Positions 8,259 to 16,991 of a stretch of 59,186 bases of DNA are shown piece by piece. The stretch is taken from assembly GCA_045634365.1 (NCBI GenBank), contig JAZRAC010000030.1, forward strand, positions 1 to 59,186, read 5' to 3'. This DNA comes from HGM04593 sp045634365 (lineage in GTDB: Bacteria; Bacteroidota; Bacteroidia; Bacteroidales; Bacteroidaceae). The translations under genes were made by a program, and so were the position numbers. The notes under the pieces are model-generated. The model saw only the letters and a list, made by a program, of their open reading frames with translations. It did not search any database and was not told where the DNA came from. Numbering within the stretch: position 1 is the stretch's first letter; the number at the start of each line of letters is the position of its first letter.

Positions 8259-9686
8259 CTATTTCCCTGTGTGGGTATATACAGTTCCTTTAACTTTCAC
8301 GTTGCTCTCTATTGAAATGCGCGACGGAGTGGGGTATTGCAGCTTTTCGAGCTCTGCCACAGCCGATGCAATGTCGGAGAGCAGTTGGTCGGCCATATCT
8401 CGGCTGAATCCGTTGCGCACCACAAGGCGCATAACTATTGTTTTTTCGAGTTTCGCCGGCAGAGTGTAGGCGGGTACCATCCAACCATTCTGTTTGAGTT
8501 TATCTTGAAGGTCGTACAGTGTCCATTTGCATTTTTTTGCGTGCTCCTCCTTCATTTCCCAGATGAACAGTGGGTTCACTACCTCTTTGCTGTAATTGCG
8601 GAAGGGTACCATTTTGCCAATCTCTGCGTGCAGATACTTTGCAATCTCCAAAGAATTGTGCTGTATGGCTTTGTAACCCTCGAAGCCCAAGCGTATGAAT
8701 TGATAATACTGCCCGAGTATCTGTGCGGCGGGGCGTGAGAAGTTAAGGCCCACCTGCGTAACGTCGGCACCAAGGTAGTTCACGCTGAACGACATTGAGT
8801 CGGGCAGATATTTCTTATCCTTCCACACTACCCAGCCGATGCCCGGATAGACAAGGCCGTATTTGTGCCCGCTGGTGCTAATGGAGAGTACCCATTTGAG
8901 GCGGAAGTCCCACTGCTTTTCCGGTTCGAGGAAGGGGAGAATGAAGCCTCCCGATGCTGCGTCTATGTGTATGGGAATATCGTAGCCCGTCTTTTTGTTA
9001 TACTCGTCGAGAGCATCGTTAAGGGCTTTTACATCGTCGTTAAGGCCGGTCCACGTTACTCCCTGTATGGGAACAATGCAGATTGTATTTTCGTCGCACA
9101 TTGCTATTGCCTCTTGGGGACACAATGTGGGCTTCTCGGCGGTGATGGGAACGGTGCGCATCTCAATCTGCCACAGCTGTGCAAATTTCTCCCACACAAC
9201 CTGTGCCGCCGAAGAGATTACGAAGTTGGGCTTGTCGCAGGGCTTGCCGGCAGCCTCGCGGCGTTTTTTCCAGCGTTGCCACGCAGCAACGCCACCAAGC
9301 ATACAGGCCTCACTCGAACCAATGCCAAGCGCACCGGTCTTCCATTTTGCCTGTTCGGGGGTGTTCCAAAGGTTGGCAATTATGTTTATACATTTTGCAC
9401 ACATAACCGCAATGCGCGGGTATTCTGTTTCGTCGATATAGTTTATTGCTATTGCATCGTTCATAAGTTTGGTTGCGTATGGGTCCATATATGTGGTTAC
9501 GAACGTTGCAAGGTTCAAGCGAGGCTGTGTCTGAGCGTATGTCTCGTCTTTCACCATCTGATAGGCAATCTCGGCTGTGGTTGATTTTTGTGGAATTTCA
9601 TCGACGGGTGCCGATTTTAGCATCTCGCGTGAACCGAATACCGCTGTTGTCACGCCTGTCTCTTTGTAATCTTCACTTTGTTTCAT
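8259..9686 (-). CDS. gadB: glutamate decarboxylase (PLP-dependent)
   Basis: The protein has 475 aa, similar to E. coli GadA/B (466 aa). It converts glutamate plus a proton to GABA and CO2. The PLP-binding lysine is K275 in STSGHKYGLVYPG; the cofactor Asp is D242 in HIDAASGGF; GIGSSEACMLGG at ~121-132 is the phosphate-binding loop. It is cytoplasmic. It is the first gene of a gadB-glsA pair. No glutamate/GABA antiporter (gadC) is adjacent: the divergent neighbour is an MFS protein, not an APC-type exchanger. GABA production by a gut bacterium is the expected outcome if an antiporter exists elsewhere. Confidence 0.95.
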   Translation of the reverse strand: MKQSEDYKETGVTTAVFGSREMLKSAPVDEIPQKSTTAEIAYQMVKDETYAQTQPRLNLATFVTTYMDPYATKLMNDAIAINYIDETEYPRIAVMCAKCINIIANLWNTPEQAKWKTGALGIGSSEACMLGGVAAWQRWKKRREAAGKPCDKPNFVISSAAQVVWEKFAQLWQIEMRTVPITAEKPTLCPQEAIAMCDENTICIVPIQGVTWTGLNDDVKALNDALDEYNKKTGYDIPIHIDAASGGFILPFLEPEKQWDFRLKWVLSISTSGHKYGLVYPGIGWVVWKDKKYLPDSMSFSVNYLGADVTQVGLNFSRPAAQILGQYYQFIRLGFEGYKAIQHNSLEIAKYLHAEIGKMVPFRNYSKEVVNPLFIWEMKEEHAKKCKWTLYDLQDKLKQNGWMVPAYTLPAKLEKTIVMRLVVRNGFSRDMADQLLSDIASAVAELEKLQYPTPSRISIESNVKVKGTVYTHTGK

Positions 9687-9871
9687 TTTCTTTCGTTTTT
9701 TAGGGTTTGTAAATCCAGTTGTAACCGATGAACGTTTTTTTGTTGCATCTTGTTCGCCTGTTTGCTTTTTTTGTGATTATGGTACAATTCTTTGGCTTTT
9801 TAACAAGAATGGGGCGGTGAACATTTGGGTTGCTCTTCTTGTTTACAAGCATATAATTAAAATTTTGGAGT

Positions 9872-11077
9872 ATGAGAATTTTTACAGGAAAGGGGAGTAT
9901 CTCCCACTGGGCCTTGCTGGGTATATGGTCGGTGTCGGCACTTACTTCGTTGCCGGGGCTTGCAATTTCGCCTATTCTTGGCGACCTTTCGACGATTTTT
10001 AAAACTGCTACCGACTTTGATGTTCAGATGCTCACTTCGCTGCCCTCGTTGCTTATAATACCTTTTATATTGCTTGCCGGCCGCACGAGCGATGCTGTGG
10101 GGTATATACGTTTGCTCTATTTTGGGCTGGGTATTTTTTTGTTGAGCGGATTGCTATATTTTTTGTGCGACACTATTATGGAACTTATTTTTGTGAGCAC
10201 TCTTTTGGGGGTGGGAGCAGGAATTATAACTCCGCTCTCAACTTCGCTTGTGTCGCGCTTTTTTACCGGCGAACAGCGCACGCGGCAGTTTGGTTACTCT
10301 TCGGCGGTAAATAATCTCACTCTTGTTGCCGCCACTGCTCTCACCGGCTATCTTGCCGAGGTTCAGTGGCACCTGCCGTTCATCGTGTATCTGTTGCCGG
10401 CTGTGTCGTTGATGCTTGTTCCTTATATTAAAAGTGCCGAGAAAAGCTGTGGGGTATCTTCGGCCGATACAGTTGTTTCGAATGGAGTGGGGCGCTCGTC
10501 GTTCATAAACTATTCTGCTTTGTGGAAACTTATGCTTTACTACCTTTTTATAACTTTTTTGGTTATGGCTGTGAGCGTCAATCTGCCGTTTCTTATGAGC
10601 GAGAATGGGCACGACAGTGGCAGTGTGGGGCTTGTTACTTCGCTCTTTTTTCTTGCGATTATGCTGCCCGGCCTTTTCTTGAACCACATTTTGCGTTTTT
10701 TGGGCGAGAGGGTTTTTCTCTTCTCATTGTTGCTCATTGCTTGCGGATTGATGGTGATATTCTTCTACCCATCGGTTGCGGGGGCGGCTGTGGGAGTGTT
10801 GCTCGCGGGGACGGGCTACGGCACGGCGCAACCTTGTATATACGACCGCACGTCTTCTGTTGCTTCGCCCGGCAAAGTGACTTTTGCTCTTGCTCTTGTT
10901 ATGACGATGAATTATGTTGCGATTGTAATAGCTCCTCCTGTGGTCGATTTTCTTCAAAGTGTGGCAAAGGTTGCGAGCGAGCGCTTTGCTTTTGCGCTTA
11001 ACTCCTGTTTGTGTGTGGTGGGCTTGGGCTTTCTTCTTGCGAGGGGTATTTTGCAGAAGGGGAGGAGCGGCCGATGA
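9872..11077 (+). CDS. MFS transporter
   Basis: The protein has 401 aa and about 12 hydrophobic segments. The cytoplasmic loop motif AGRTSDAVGYIRLLYFG after helix 2 is the classic MFS motif A (G-R-x-D-x-x-G). A central charged loop at ~193-215 separates two six-helix halves. It resembles drug/metabolite efflux MFS proteins; the substrate is not evident. The start at 9872 follows a GGAG-like sequence. Its stop overlaps the start of the next transporter (ATGA), so the two are translationally coupled. Confidence 0.85.
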   Translation: MRIFTGKGSISHWALLGIWSVSALTSLPGLAISPILGDLSTIFKTATDFDVQMLTSLPSLLIIPFILLAGRTSDAVGYIRLLYFGLGIFLLSGLLYFLCDTIMELIFVSTLLGVGAGIITPLSTSLVSRFFTGEQRTRQFGYSSAVNNLTLVAATALTGYLAEVQWHLPFIVYLLPAVSLMLVPYIKSAEKSCGVSSADTVVSNGVGRSSFINYSALWKLMLYYLFITFLVMAVSVNLPFLMSENGHDSGSVGLVTSLFFLAIMLPGLFLNHILRFLGERVFLFSLLLIACGLMVIFFYPSVAGAAVGVLLAGTGYGTAQPCIYDRTSSVASPGKVTFALALVMTMNYVAIVIAPPVVDFLQSVAKVASERFAFALNSCLCVVGLGFLLARGILQKGRSGR

Positions 11078-11967
11078 AAAATTATCTGAAAGGTTCGTTG
11101 GCACTGTTCGCCTCTCGAATGTCGGCAGGGCTTAATGTCAACTGCACAAAATTCCTGTTGCCTGTGTGGATTGCGCCTGTGGGCTTTGTGCTTGTGAGGT
11201 TGTTGTTCGGTACGCTTTTCTTCTGGACGATAGGTGCTTTTGCAGGGCCCGACACTGCGACGAAGCGCGACAAGGTGAGGCTCTTTGCATTGGGAGCTAC
11301 AATGGTATTTGGCTATATGACACTCTATGCGACGGGACTCACCTATACAACCCCTGTGAATTTTGCCATTTTCAATGCCTTGCAGCCAATCTGGGTCTTT
11401 GCCTTTTCGGTTGTGTGTCGCAACGAACGTGTCACCGCTGGCAAGGTAACAGGTATCTGTCTGGGCTTTTCGGGGGTGGTGGCTACGCTATTTTCCGAAG
11501 CTCCGCACGAGCTTGCGTCGAATGCTTTTCTGGGTAATACAATGGCTCTTGCAAGCTCTTTGTGCTATGCTGTGTATCTTTTTTCGTCGACGGCACTGTT
11601 GCGGCGCGTGAGCAATATTATTATGCTTAAATATACTTTTCTGGGTGCGGCGGCATCGGCATTTGCGACTTTCTTTTTCGATGGGTGCAAAATTCCACGA
11701 ATGTTCACGGAGTATAACTCTTCGGCGGTGCTTCTGCTTCTCTTCGTGCTTATATTCCCCACGGTGTTGAGCTATCTGCTAATGCCGATAGGGCTTAAAT
11801 ATTTGAAAACCACGCTTGTGGCAATGTATGGCTATGTTACTTTGTTTGTGGCGACGATAGTCTCTTTGCTCACCGGACAGGACCGCTTCGATGCGTGGCT
11901 CTTGCTTGCTCTCTCGCTCATTTGTGTGGGAATATCTTTGGTGAACAGGGCCGAGAGAAGGGGGTAA
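11074..11967 (+). CDS. EamA/DMT-family transporter
   Basis: The protein has 297 aa from the ATG that overlaps the MFS stop codon. It has ten predicted membrane helices in two EamA repeats. The first ends with FNALQPIWVFAFSVVCRNERVT and the second with LSYLLMPIGLKYLKTTLVAMYGYV, both typical of drug/metabolite exporters (RhaT/EamA). It is an inner-membrane protein. The substrate is not predictable from sequence. Overlap with the MFS gene implies a shared transcript. Confidence 0.85.
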   Translation: MKNYLKGSLALFASRMSAGLNVNCTKFLLPVWIAPVGFVLVRLLFGTLFFWTIGAFAGPDTATKRDKVRLFALGATMVFGYMTLYATGLTYTTPVNFAIFNALQPIWVFAFSVVCRNERVTAGKVTGICLGFSGVVATLFSEAPHELASNAFLGNTMALASSLCYAVYLFSSTALLRRVSNIIMLKYTFLGAAASAFATFFFDGCKIPRMFTEYNSSAVLLLLFVLIFPTVLSYLLMPIGLKYLKTTLVAMYGYVTLFVATIVSLLTGQDRFDAWLLLALSLICVGISLVNRAERRG

Positions 11968-12071
11968 CTTTTTTATGTGACTTTTTAGTAGGTTGCATCT
12001 GCTCTTGCACACTTTTGATATATTTTATAAGAATTTTAAACAGCTATTACCTCATTTATAAAAAGTTTTTC

Positions 12072-12079
12072 TAAATTTG
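12072..12079 (+). promoter_or_regulatory. -7 box upstream of the nitrilase-iorAB genes
   Basis: TAAATTTG matches TAnnTTTG fully and lies 35 bp before the nitrilase-like start. No clear -33 TTG is visible at the usual spacing. Confidence 0.4.
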
Positions 12080-12114
12080 CATCTAATAGCCCTGCTGAAT
12101 GGGCCGGACAGATT

Positions 12115-12870
12115 ATGAAAATAACCATAATACAACAAAATATAGTCTGGAAGGATGTAGAAGCCAATCTCAAAGAGATGAGCCGCTTGATAGCGAAAGC
12201 CGAGAAGGCCGACATTTATCTCTTCCCCGAAATGTGCTCCACAGGTTTTTGTATGGAGCCCACCGGGGTTGCCGAGCCTGTTAACGGGCCCACTGCGCAG
12301 AAATTCAGTGAGTGGGCAAAAAAATATGATGCAGCTGTTGCCGGCACGGTTATGACACACGAAGGCGGTGGCATTTATCGCAACAGAATGTATTTTGCGA
12401 CCCCCGATGGAGAGATTAAATACTACGACAAATGCCATCTGTTTGAGTACAGCGGCGAGGATCGGGTATACACCCCCGGAGAAGAAATCGTAGTGTGGGA
12501 GTGGCGCGGAGTGCGTGTGCGTCCCGTAATTTGCTACGACATTCGCTTCCCTATATTCCTGCACAATACAGGCGAATATGATGTTATGCTCATTTCGGCC
12601 AACTTCCCCGAAAAACGTATGCTCGCTTGGGATACTCTCATACGTGCACGTGCCATTGAGAACCAATGCTATGTGGCCGCGTCGAACAGGGTGGGGATCG
12701 ACGATTTTGGAACATACATAGGGCACAGTGCCATAATAAACCCATACGGGCAGACTATTGCCCGTTGCCGCTCGCGTTACCAAGGAAGTGCAACCGCCGA
12801 GCTTGAATGGGGTATGATGGAGCGACTGCGCCGTAACTTTCCGGTGCTGCACAAGGACAAAAGAATATAA
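12115..12870 (+). CDS. carbon-nitrogen hydrolase (nitrilase superfamily), omega-amidase-like
   Basis: The protein has 251 aa, a single CN-hydrolase domain. The catalytic triad is visible: E39 in LFPEMCSTGF, K106 in YYDKCHLF and C140 in RPVICYDIRFP. The short length and the DKCHLF and ICYDIRFP motifs fit the YafV/omega-amidase branch, which hydrolyses alpha-ketoglutaramate or similar keto-acid amides left by glutamine transaminases. It sits 26 bp before iorA, which uses aryl-pyruvates made by aromatic transaminases, so a joint role in transamination-coupled metabolism is plausible. Substrate is inferred. Confidence 0.85.
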   Translation: MKITIIQQNIVWKDVEANLKEMSRLIAKAEKADIYLFPEMCSTGFCMEPTGVAEPVNGPTAQKFSEWAKKYDAAVAGTVMTHEGGGIYRNRMYFATPDGEIKYYDKCHLFEYSGEDRVYTPGEEIVVWEWRGVRVRPVICYDIRFPIFLHNTGEYDVMLISANFPEKRMLAWDTLIRARAIENQCYVAASNRVGIDDFGTYIGHSAIINPYGQTIARCRSRYQGSATAELEWGMMERLRRNFPVLHKDKRI

Positions 12871-12896
12871 TAATAAAAATAAATAAAACACTTGAA

Positions 12897-14510
12897 ATGA
12901 AAAAACTACTATTAGGAGATCAGGCAATAGCCCTGGGAGCGATAAACGCCGGAATAAGCGGTGTGTACGCTTATCCGGGCACTCCTTCGACCGAGATTAC
13001 CGAATTTATACAGGCCTCGCCCATAGCTCGTGAACGTGGGCTGCACTCTCGCTGGTGTACCAACGAAAAGACTGCAATGGAGGCTGCACTTGGCGTTTCC
13101 TACGTGGGCAAACGCGCGTTGGTGTGTATGAAACACGTTGGCCTTAACGTGTGTGCCGACCCCTTTGTAAACTCGGCAATGACCGGAGTTAACGGTGGAG
13201 TGGTGGTACTTGTGGCCGACGACCCCTCGATGCACTCCTCGCAGAATGAGCAGGACTCGCGTTTCTATGCAAAATTTGCGATGATACCCTCGCTCGAACC
13301 CTCGAACCAACAGGAGGCCTATGATATGATGAAGTATGCCTTCGACCTCTCCGAGGCGCAAGGCCTGCCCGTGCTTATGCGTGTGACCACACGTATGGCC
13401 CACTCGCGTGCCGCCGTGGAGATTGACGAGCAACCCCGCGAGCAGAATACATTGGCTTTCCCACAAAAGGCAAAGGATTGGGTGCTTCTGCCCGCCAACG
13501 CCATACGCCGTAACAACGAGGTTACCGCGCAACAGGCTACTCTCGAAGAACTATCTTGTGCATCGCAATATAATCAACTGATTGTGCCTGCACAAGGCGG
13601 TCGCTACAAACAGGGCGTGATAACCTGTGGCATTGCATACAACTATCTAATGGATGCATTTGAGAGCAAAGTGGACTTTCCCGTGCTTAAAATTACACAA
13701 TATCCCATTCCCAAGAAGCTGATAAACGAGCTTGCCGCAATGTGCGACGAACTTGTAATACTCGAAGAGGGCCAGCCCATCGTGGAAGAACTTGTGCGTG
13801 GAACACTTTCCACACCCTGCACCATAAAGGGCCGCCTCACAGGAGAGGTTAACCGCACCGGCGAGCTTACCCCCGATAGAGTTAAGGCAACATTCGGCCT
13901 TCCCTGCAAGGTTGTATACGCAAAGAGCGAGGTTGTGCTTCCCCGTCCTCCCGCATTGTGTCAGGGATGCAGCCACCGTGATGTTTACACTGCGCTCAAC
14001 GATGTTATAAAGGAGTATCCAAATGCAAAGGTATTCAGCGATATTGGTTGTTACACATTGGGAGCGTTACCTCCTTTCCGCACAATATCATCGTGCGTGG
14101 ATATGGGTGCCTCTATCACAATGGCAAAGGGTGCTGCCGATTCAGGCCTTTTCCCTGCCATCGCAGTTATCGGCGACTCAACCTTCACCCACTCGGGAAT
14201 GACAGGCCTGCTCGATGCTATTAACAGCAAGGCCAATATAACCGTGGTAATATCGGACAACCTCACCACTGCGATGACCGGCGGACAGGACTCGGCAGGT
14301 ACAGGACGCATAGAATCCATCTGCTTAGGCTTGGGCGTGGAGCCCGAACATCTGCGAGTAATGCTTCCTATTCCCAAAAACCACGATGAATTGTGCAGCA
14401 TCATCCGCGAGGAAATTGAATACAACGGCGTTTCGGTAATAATTCCTCGTCGCGAATGTATACAGACAATGAACCGTAAACTCAAACAGAAAAAAGCCAA
14501 TAAAGCATAA
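12897..14510 (+). CDS. iorA: indolepyruvate:ferredoxin oxidoreductase alpha subunit
   Basis: The protein has 537 aa. It decarboxylates aryl-pyruvates (from Trp, Phe, Tyr) oxidatively to aryl-acetyl-CoA with ferredoxin as acceptor. The pyrimidine-side domain begins at residue ~1 (GVYAYPGTPSTEITEF). The TPP-binding half contains PPALCQGCSHRDVY at ~352-365 and GDSTFTHSGMTGLLDAI. It ends at ...RRECIQTMNRKLKQKK and lacks the C-terminal 2x[4Fe-4S] ferredoxin domain found in archaeal and many bacterial IorA proteins (~600+ aa), so a separate ferredoxin should serve it. It is followed 6 bp later by iorB. Confidence 0.92.
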   Translation: MKKLLLGDQAIALGAINAGISGVYAYPGTPSTEITEFIQASPIARERGLHSRWCTNEKTAMEAALGVSYVGKRALVCMKHVGLNVCADPFVNSAMTGVNGGVVVLVADDPSMHSSQNEQDSRFYAKFAMIPSLEPSNQQEAYDMMKYAFDLSEAQGLPVLMRVTTRMAHSRAAVEIDEQPREQNTLAFPQKAKDWVLLPANAIRRNNEVTAQQATLEELSCASQYNQLIVPAQGGRYKQGVITCGIAYNYLMDAFESKVDFPVLKITQYPIPKKLINELAAMCDELVILEEGQPIVEELVRGTLSTPCTIKGRLTGEVNRTGELTPDRVKATFGLPCKVVYAKSEVVLPRPPALCQGCSHRDVYTALNDVIKEYPNAKVFSDIGCYTLGALPPFRTISSCVDMGASITMAKGAADSGLFPAIAVIGDSTFTHSGMTGLLDAINSKANITVVISDNLTTAMTGGQDSAGTGRIESICLGLGVEPEHLRVMLPIPKNHDELCSIIREEIEYNGVSVIIPRRECIQTMNRKLKQKKANKA

Positions 14511-14516
14511 TCGATT

Positions 14517-15089
14517 ATGAAAATAGATATAATTTTGGCCGGAGTAGGCGGCCAAGGCATCCTCTCTATCGCCACTATCATTGGTGAGGCAGTTATGAAC
14601 GAGGGCCTGTACATTAAACAAGCCGAGATACACGGAATGAGCCAGAGAGGTGGCAGCGTGGAGTCGAGCCTTCGCATCTCTTCGCAACCCATATACTGCG
14701 ACCTCATAGCCGAGGGTACCGCCGATGTTATAATTTCGTTGGAGCCGATGGAGGCACTGCGTTACACCCCCTACCTCTCACCCGAAGGCTGGATAATAAC
14801 ATCGAACAACATTTTTGCCAACGTTCCCAATTATCCCGATGTTGAAGTGTTGAAGAGCGAGCTTGCAAAATACCCCAACGTAATACAGATTGATGTTGAG
14901 GGCCTCGCAGCCGAGAATAATATGCGCAAGAGCGGTAATATGATACTGCTCGGTGCTGCCTCAAAGGCATTGGGGCTCGACTATTCATTGCTCGAAAAGG
15001 CAGTGTCCACAGTATTTGCCTCAAAAGGCACCGAAATTGTGGATATGAACATAAAGGCCCTTGCAATAGGATTGGAAAATGCGAAATAA
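14517..15089 (+). CDS. iorB: indolepyruvate oxidoreductase beta subunit
   Basis: The protein has 190 aa, the gamma-domain (CoA-side) partner of IorA. It starts KIDIILAGVGGQGILSIATI with the GxGGQG nucleotide/CoA-binding motif, followed by QAEIHGMSQRGGSVESSLR, both hallmark motifs of 2-oxoacid:acceptor oxidoreductase gamma domains. It forms the alpha2beta2 enzyme with the upstream product. Together with the arylacetate-CoA ligase at 23.6 kb it would give reversible interconversion of aromatic 2-oxoacids, aryl-acetyl-CoA and aryl-acetates. Confidence 0.92.
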   Translation: MKIDIILAGVGGQGILSIATIIGEAVMNEGLYIKQAEIHGMSQRGGSVESSLRISSQPIYCDLIAEGTADVIISLEPMEALRYTPYLSPEGWIITSNNIFANVPNYPDVEVLKSELAKYPNVIQIDVEGLAAENNMRKSGNMILLGAASKALGLDYSLLEKAVSTVFASKGTEIVDMNIKALAIGLENAK

Positions 15090-15165
15090 TATTCTCTGTT
15101 TTTTTGCGTTTATAAATTAAAAGAGTACATTTGAAAAAAATAACTAACCTAAACAATATACTCCA

Positions 15166-16236
15166 ATGAACACAATTGTTTCTCAATTCAACATTCAAGG
15201 TAATGTAGTTGAAGTAGCCCCCTTGGGCAATGGTCTCATTAACACCACTTATCGTGTAAAGACCGAAGGCAATGCACCCGACTATGTGTTGCAACACGTG
15301 AACAATGCTATCTTCCCCGACGTGGATATGCTTATGAACAACATCGTGGCAGTAACCAATCACATTCACGGAAAGTTGGAAACAGCAGGTACCGACGACA
15401 TCAGTCGCAAGGTGCTGAAATTCGTTCCCGCAAAGGATGGTAAATATTACTATTTCGATGGTGAAAAATATTGGCGTGTAATGGAGTTTATCCCCGAAAC
15501 AGAGTCGATGACCGCCGTTACTCCCGAGACATCGTACATTGTGGGTGAAACTTTCGGTAATTTCCAGGCTATGCTTGCCGATATTCCCGTTCAGCTGGGC
15601 GAGACAATCAAGGACTTCCACAATATGGAATTCCGCTTGCAACAGTTGCGTGAGGCTGTTGCCGAAAATAAAGCAGGTCGCTTGGCCGAGGTTCAGTGGC
15701 TTGTAGATGAACTTGAAAAACGTGCCGAGGAGATGTGCAAAGGCGAGCGTCTCTATCGCGAGGGCAAGCTCCCCAAACGCATCTGTCACTGCGATACAAA
15801 GGTAGACAACATCCTTTTCGACAAAGAGGGTAACGTGCTTTGTGTAATAGACCTCGATACTGTGATGCCCAACTTCATCTTCTCCGACTTTGGCGACTAT
15901 CTGCGCTCGGCTGCCAACACCGGTAAAGAGGACGACAAAGAGCTCGATAATGTAAACTTCAATATGGAGATTTTCAAATCTTTTGCGAAGGGTTACTTAA
16001 AATCGGCAGCTTCATTCATCACTCCTCTCGAAGTTGAGAATTTGCCCTATGCTGCGGCTCTATTCCCCTATATGCAGACAGTGCGTTTCCTTGCCGACTA
16101 CATTAACGGCGATACATACTACAAAATTCAGTATCCCGAGCACAACCTTGTTCGTTCAAAAGCACAGTTCAAACTGTTGCAGAGTGTAGAGGCTGCACAG
16201 CCCGAAATGCAGGCGTGTATCGCATCGCTTGTGTAA
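15166..16236 (+). CDS. aminoglycoside-phosphotransferase-fold sugar kinase (NahK-like)
   Basis: The protein has 356 aa with a protein-kinase-like APH fold. The catalytic loop is RICHCDTKVDNILFD at ~206-220 and the Mg-binding VIDLDTVMPNF follows at ~228-238. Length and motifs resemble N-acetylhexosamine 1-kinases (NahK) and the Bacteroides genes misnamed mucin desulfatase (MdsC). The likely reaction is ATP-dependent anomeric phosphorylation of GlcNAc/GalNAc, but choline-kinase-like substrates cannot be excluded. It is cytoplasmic. It has its own terminator directly downstream. Confidence 0.75.
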   Translation: MNTIVSQFNIQGNVVEVAPLGNGLINTTYRVKTEGNAPDYVLQHVNNAIFPDVDMLMNNIVAVTNHIHGKLETAGTDDISRKVLKFVPAKDGKYYYFDGEKYWRVMEFIPETESMTAVTPETSYIVGETFGNFQAMLADIPVQLGETIKDFHNMEFRLQQLREAVAENKAGRLAEVQWLVDELEKRAEEMCKGERLYREGKLPKRICHCDTKVDNILFDKEGNVLCVIDLDTVMPNFIFSDFGDYLRSAANTGKEDDKELDNVNFNMEIFKSFAKGYLKSAASFITPLEVENLPYAAALFPYMQTVRFLADYINGDTYYKIQYPEHNLVRSKAQFKLLQSVEAAQPEMQACIASLV

Positions 16237-16253
16237 GGGCGAATAAGGCAGTT

Positions 16254-16307
16254 AAAAAATGATTAGAGGGTGAAACTCCGTTAGGAATTCACCCTCTAAT
16301 CATTTTT
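16254..16307 (+). terminator. rho-independent terminator after the NahK-like gene
   Basis: ATGATTAGAGGGTGAA pairs with TTCACCCTCTAATCAT (16 bp), flanked by A-run and T-run, so it may also stop the convergent minus gene. Confidence 0.85.
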
Positions 16308-16334
16308 GTCTGCGGGGTAGTGGAAGCGTGTATC

Positions 16335-16793
16335 TTACTCCCCTATAATATCCTTGTACAAAGGAATCTCTTTTAAAAAAGAGAAACTATTGCTGTTGTA
16401 ATCCATTTTGCAACAAAAATGTTGCAACCCATTGCTCACAATAAGAAAATCCACTTTTAGCACAAGATTGTAGCGGGCAATCTGCGCAAAAACTTTTTCA
16501 TCTATTTTCACCGTCGGAGCCTTATACTCCACAATAACCCTTGGACGCAACGCCTTGTCGTACACCACAGTATCGCACCGGCGTTTCATCCCGTTGAGCG
16601 AGATTGCAACCTCGTTGGCCGTGAGCGTGGCAGGGTAGCCCTTATGTTCCACAAGCATATTCACAAAATGCTGTCGCACCCACTCCTCGGGAGTGAGTGC
16701 CACATAGCATCGTCGCAAGCAGTCGAAAATCTCAATCTTCCCCTCCTTGTTGCGTATTTTTGCTTCGTAGCGTGGCAGATTTAATGATAACAT
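16335..16793 (-). CDS. type I restriction R N-terminal-domain protein (HSDR_N), stand-alone
   Basis: The protein has 152 aa. It carries a PD-(D/E)xK nuclease-like core: RCDTVVYD at ~71-78, then RVIVEYKAPTVKID at ~84-97, followed by QIARYNLVLKVDFLIVSNG. This stand-alone HSDR_N protein is common in Bacteroidetes and is not accompanied by HsdM/HsdS or a helicase here, so it is not a working type I restriction enzyme. Its cellular role is unknown. It is convergent with the kinase-like gene and divergent from holA. Confidence 0.8.
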   Translation of the reverse strand: MLSLNLPRYEAKIRNKEGKIEIFDCLRRCYVALTPEEWVRQHFVNMLVEHKGYPATLTANEVAISLNGMKRRCDTVVYDKALRPRVIVEYKAPTVKIDEKVFAQIARYNLVLKVDFLIVSNGLQHFCCKMDYNSNSFSFLKEIPLYKDIIGE

Positions 16794-16954
16794 ATTGTAT
16801 CTTTATATAAGATGGGCGGTGGCACGACAGAAAAAACAGTTAAACTTTTTTTTCTGCTCTCACTTTTTGCTATCTTTGAGATAAACTCGAAGATAGATTG
16901 CACTCTCTGTATGAAATAATCAAGTAAACTTGTTATTTCCTGTTCGTTTCTCAC

Positions 16955-16962
16955 TATCTTTG
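16955..16962 (+). promoter_or_regulatory. -7 box of the holA promoter
   Basis: TATCTTTG is a full TAnnTTTG match 30 bp before holA, with TTG at 16930-16932 (22 bp spacing). A second TATCTTTG occurs at 16871-16878. Confidence 0.5.
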
Positions 16963-16991
16963 TATGTGCAAAGGTAGTTTAAAAGTACAAT

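Noticed and set aside
16335..16793. Type I restriction system
   Set aside because: Only the HSDR_N-like nuclease piece is present; there are no helicase, HsdM or HsdS genes nearby.
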